From Candidatus Omnitrophota bacterium (GTDB lineage: Bacteria > Omnitrophota > Gorgyraeia > 2-01-FULL-45-10), in the NCBI GenBank assembly GCA_028716065.1, contig JAQUQN010000046.1, positions 1-8,052 on the forward strand: DNA of 8,052 nt, read 5' to 3'. This document shows positions 5,944-8,052 of the stretch, one piece after another (the stretch's first letter is position 1; each line of letters begins with the position of its first letter). A program made the translations under genes and the position numbers. Under the pieces are notes generated by a model. The model saw only the letters and a program-made list of their open reading frames with translations. It made no database searches and had not been told where the DNA came from.

Positions 5944-7200
5944 TCAAATCTTATCGCGATAAGATATAATCCCAGACCATAGCATATCTAAGGCCATAAA
6001 GGCAAATGGCAATACAAAAAATATGACGGGAAGAAGCATTCTGAAACCATAATTATGGATAGATGCGCTCATGATCAGCGACGCATAATAGCATAATATA
6101 TAAAGATGTACAGCCACTTCCCACATGCCCCATTTCTTACGATTTTTAATTCGCAAAAATAAGTACGTAAAGTAACCTACCCACATGATTACCCAATGCC
6201 AGCGTATGCCTTGTCCCTGACCAAATACCGGCAAATAGCCCAGGCAGAATAAAATCTTTTTAAGATAAAAAGTAAAAAACATGCGGGGCTGCTGCAGCAT
6301 ATATTCTGCATAGTCAACAATATCCTTATTAAGATGCAGCTTTGTATATAATAAATTTATATTTACTCTTGATAGATCAACGGATGGTGGTACGGGATTA
6401 AAATTTTTTATATAACCCATAACTGATGCTACCTGCGCAGGCAAAAAGAGCGGTTTTTTGCAAACCAAATAATTTCTTATTAATAACAACGATGAACTCA
6501 AGAGAAGTGTAATTGCAAAAACCGTCAGTTTTATAAAACCAATTTTTCGTTTTTTAAGATAGTATACCGCGACGAGCGGAATCAATAGAATCGCGTATAA
6601 CGCTATATTCGGCCGAGTCAATACGGACAGGCCCATTGAAAGGGCGGCAATCAATTGCAATACAAAATTGTCTTTATCAAAACCTTTAACGAAGCAAAAG
6701 AAGAACAGCGAGACGGTAAATATGGCCAGATTTTCGCTCAACAACAAAGGCGAGTAATTTTTATAAACGTCTTTAAAAGCAAATATAAACAAAGCGACAA
6801 GGAATATTGTGGCAGTAAGATTTTTCATCTTATCCCTAAATGTCCAATAAACAAGGGCAACGGAAAATCCCAGCATTAGATGCTGTACAATAAAAATCGG
6901 ATAGCTTCTTTCCCCAAAAAGAACCAGGCACAACGCGATGAAATAGTTATACAAGTAACCGGCAGGAAAATAATACGTCCCTTTTATTGAAGGCATAAGA
7001 ATGCCGTTCTGTTTTATTTCCAAAGCGTGGCGTGCATATACGCTCCAATCATTTCCGGTGTCGCTAAGAATGCTTTGGAAGGTTTCAAAATCGTAATGGC
7101 GGGTTAAGGAAAGGATAAAAAAGGTTGCTATTATAACTATAGCAAATATGGTTCCGTTGCGCCTTGTACAACATAAGGCTAAAATCTTATCTATCAGCAT
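5944..7200 (-). CDS. GT-C-fold membrane glycosyltransferase (GT39/ArnT-like)
   Basis: Integral membrane protein, 418 residues with about ten hydrophobic helices, likely moving a sugar from a polyprenyl-phosphate donor to a glycan, lipid or protein on the periplasmic face. The first loop contains SDTGNDWSVYARHALEIKQNG-like sequence with Asp51, placed where GT39/GT83 enzymes keep their catalytic acidic residue, followed by YYFPAGYLYNYFIAL (76-90) and LFGERSYP (94-101). Further on are LLSENLAIF (153-161) and LSVLTRPN (191-198), both typical of this superfamily. It is shorter than full ArnT or PMT enzymes, with only a small C-terminal part. The ATG lies 17 nt after the stop of the methyltransferase gene and has no clear Shine-Dalgarno. 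Base composition is much more AT-rich than the genes to the left. Superfamily call is good; donor and acceptor unknown. Confidence 0.82.
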   Translation of the reverse strand: MLIDKILALCCTRRNGTIFAIVIIATFFILSLTRHYDFETFQSILSDTGNDWSVYARHALEIKQNGILMPSIKGTYYFPAGYLYNYFIALCLVLFGERSYPIFIVQHLMLGFSVALVYWTFRDKMKNLTATIFLVALFIFAFKDVYKNYSPLLLSENLAIFTVSLFFFCFVKGFDKDNFVLQLIAALSMGLSVLTRPNIALYAILLIPLVAVYYLKKRKIGFIKLTVFAITLLLSSSLLLIRNYLVCKKPLFLPAQVASVMGYIKNFNPVPPSVDLSRVNINLLYTKLHLNKDIVDYAEYMLQQPRMFFTFYLKKILFCLGYLPVFGQGQGIRWHWVIMWVGYFTYLFLRIKNRKKWGMWEVAVHLYILCYYASLIMSASIHNYGFRMLLPVIFFVLPFAFMALDMLWSGIISYRDKI

Positions 7201-7217
7201 TTGTTTTCATATATATC

Positions 7218-7859
7218 TTATTTCTGAGCAACTATCCAAGTTACAATGGGCCAATCTTTATGATTCTTTATCGCAAGCTTATGCAAAGGATGCCATGAAG
7301 CATGAGGTATTGGATAAAATCTTAGCCCGAGCCATGCTATAAACCACGCATGGGGATTACCCCATCCATCTACATCGATAACCTTCGAGTATTTTTTAAA
7401 AAGTAATTGTAATGCATTAGGTGTAAACCGCCAATAATCTCCCAGCCCACCATGAATAGGATTAATAAAACAGGTAGTAAGAACTGCTATCCCTCCGGGC
7501 TTTAGAACACGATAAATCTCATCCACCGCTTGTTGTGGACTTCCCTCAACATGTTCCAACACTTGTTCACATACAACATAATCAAAAATATTGTCATCAA
7601 ATTGCAATGCAAGTATATTATATTGTGGATAGTTTGCTTCGACTATTATGGGATTTTTGAGAGGCAATAAATTGCATAAATATAAAGAGCGGCTTATAGA
7701 AAGGACTTGATTAGTCAAATTGGCATTCCCAACACCCTTTAAAACTGATTCAAGATGTTGATACATATAATATCTCGTTATATGGGCGCCGGATTTTAAT
7801 CCTTTAGTAGTAAGCTTGATGATATTTGCAAGAAGACCCGTTGAATCGTTATTCGACAT
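7218..7859 (-). CDS. Class I SAM-dependent methyltransferase (Methyltransf_11-like)
   Basis: A 213-residue cytoplasmic protein with the second half of a Methyltransf_11 domain clearly visible: FDDNIFDYVVCEQVLEHVEG (87-106) and EIYRVLKPGGIAVLTTCF (114-131), followed by DYWRFTPNALQLLF (141-154), an extension common in methyltransferases of cell-surface glycan loci. Motif I, normally a Gly-rich loop that holds SAM, reads QVLSISRSLYLC (51-62) and lacks the Gly residues; the acidic end of the next strand may be Glu74 in IIVEANYP. Activity is therefore uncertain. Start is the ATG at 7859 because AGGGG (7865-7869) is 5 nt away; a GTG just upstream (7862) would be only 2 nt from it. Seventeen nt separate it from the downstream glycosyltransferase, so the pair is probably co-transcribed and acts on a surface glycan. 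Substrate unknown. Confidence 0.82.
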   Translation of the reverse strand: MSNNDSTGLLANIIKLTTKGLKSGAHITRYYMYQHLESVLKGVGNANLTNQVLSISRSLYLCNLLPLKNPIIVEANYPQYNILALQFDDNIFDYVVCEQVLEHVEGSPQQAVDEIYRVLKPGGIAVLTTCFINPIHGGLGDYWRFTPNALQLLFKKYSKVIDVDGWGNPHAWFIAWLGLRFYPIPHASWHPLHKLAIKNHKDWPIVTWIVAQK

Positions 7860-7878
7860 CACGACCCCTGTTTATCAT

Positions 7879-8052
7879 TTATAAATTAACTTGTAGGCAG
7901 CATATTAACTTAGCCGAAACTCTTTGAAAATATAGAAAGGAGAAAGAGCCCATGCCTATGAGTAATATAGCAGAAAGATACAGTAAAGCAAAGATGAATA
8001 TTTGGGGTTTAATTTTGGTCCCTCGGTCTAAGCATGTCCAAAAAATCTGCCC
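7879..8052 (-). CDS. Possible C-terminal end of a membrane protein (5' part outside window)
   Basis: A minus-strand frame open from the window edge for 57 codons, ending in TAA 19 nt before the methyltransferase ATG. It holds one good hydrophobic stretch (IFIFALLYLSAILLIGMG) and a Cys-Cys near the end. Strand and spacing agree with the glycan operon, but AT-rich DNA easily produces such a frame, no family is recognisable, and codon-position composition is flat. It conflicts with the plus-strand frame at 7952; at most one is real. Confidence 0.27.
   Translation of the reverse strand, partial: GQIFWTCLDRGTKIKPQIFIFALLYLSAILLIGMGSFSFLYFQRVSAKLICCLQVNL
7952..8052 (+). CDS. Possible start of a divergent gene (3' part outside window)
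   Basis: ATG at 7952 follows a strong ribosome-site match (AAAGGAG, ending 9 nt before it) and the frame stays open for 33 codons to the window edge (MPMSNIAERYSKAKMNIWG at the beginning). It would be the only plus-strand gene and would be divergent from the methyltransferase. No domain is recognisable from so short a piece, no convincing promoter is seen upstream, and the opposing minus-strand frame is equally open. Confidence 0.3.
   Translation, partial: MPMSNIAERYSKAKMNIWGLILVPRSKHVQKIC

Noticed and set aside
1..8052. CRISPR arrays, tRNA/rRNA genes, insertion sequences and phage genes
   Set aside because: No repeated spacer-like units, no cloverleaf or rRNA stretches, no terminal inverted repeats and no transposase or phage motifs were found on reading both strands.

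Overview
All well-supported genes in this 8-kb window lie on the minus strand. The sequence suggests a Gram-negative-type bacterium: there is a lipoprotein signal with a lipobox, an AsmA-like periplasmic protein and a lipid-anchored cell-wall amidase. The gene mix and heavy ATA/AGG/AGA codon use remind me of uncultivated lineages such as Omnitrophota, but no phylogenetic marker is present, so that placement is a guess.

Left part (1-2140), read right to left, is an envelope operon. A membrane-anchored AsmA/DUF748-like protein is followed by a three-helix membrane protein with a TrkA-C (RCK_C) domain. A LysM + N-acetylmuramoyl-L-alanine amidase lipoprotein comes next and runs off the left edge. 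The last two overlap by ATGA, and two tandem sigma70-like promoters precede the first gene.

Middle-left (2163-3910) is a CPA2-family cation:proton antiporter with an adjacent Asp-Asp pair and two C-terminal CBS domains, behind its own good promoter. With the TrkA-C protein nearby, the left half looks devoted to ion/turgor control and cell-wall upkeep. The 289 bases between the antiporter and the next gene (3852-4140) hold that promoter and one weak hairpin, and nothing else that I can support.

Middle-right (4141-5906) is a compact cold-shock/RNA-remodelling operon: a cold-shock-domain protein, a 52-residue putative zinc-binding protein that length cut-offs easily miss, and a DEAD-box RNA helicase of the RhlE type. 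The junctions are 4 and 2 nt. The csp leader is about 110 nt and contains a hairpin followed by a U-tract, which is either an attenuator/thermosensor or the terminator of the upstream operon.

Right part (5944-8052) is clearly more AT-rich. It carries a GT-C-fold membrane glycosyltransferase and, 17 nt upstream, a class I SAM methyltransferase with a degenerate motif I. This looks like the end of a surface-glycan locus, possibly acquired horizontally. The last 170 bases contain two competing partial reading frames, one per strand, that cannot be resolved here.

No tRNA, rRNA, CRISPR array, insertion sequence or phage gene was seen. I find no complete, clearly new system. The most interesting items are the small putative zinc-binding protein inside the cold-shock operon and the structured csp leader.
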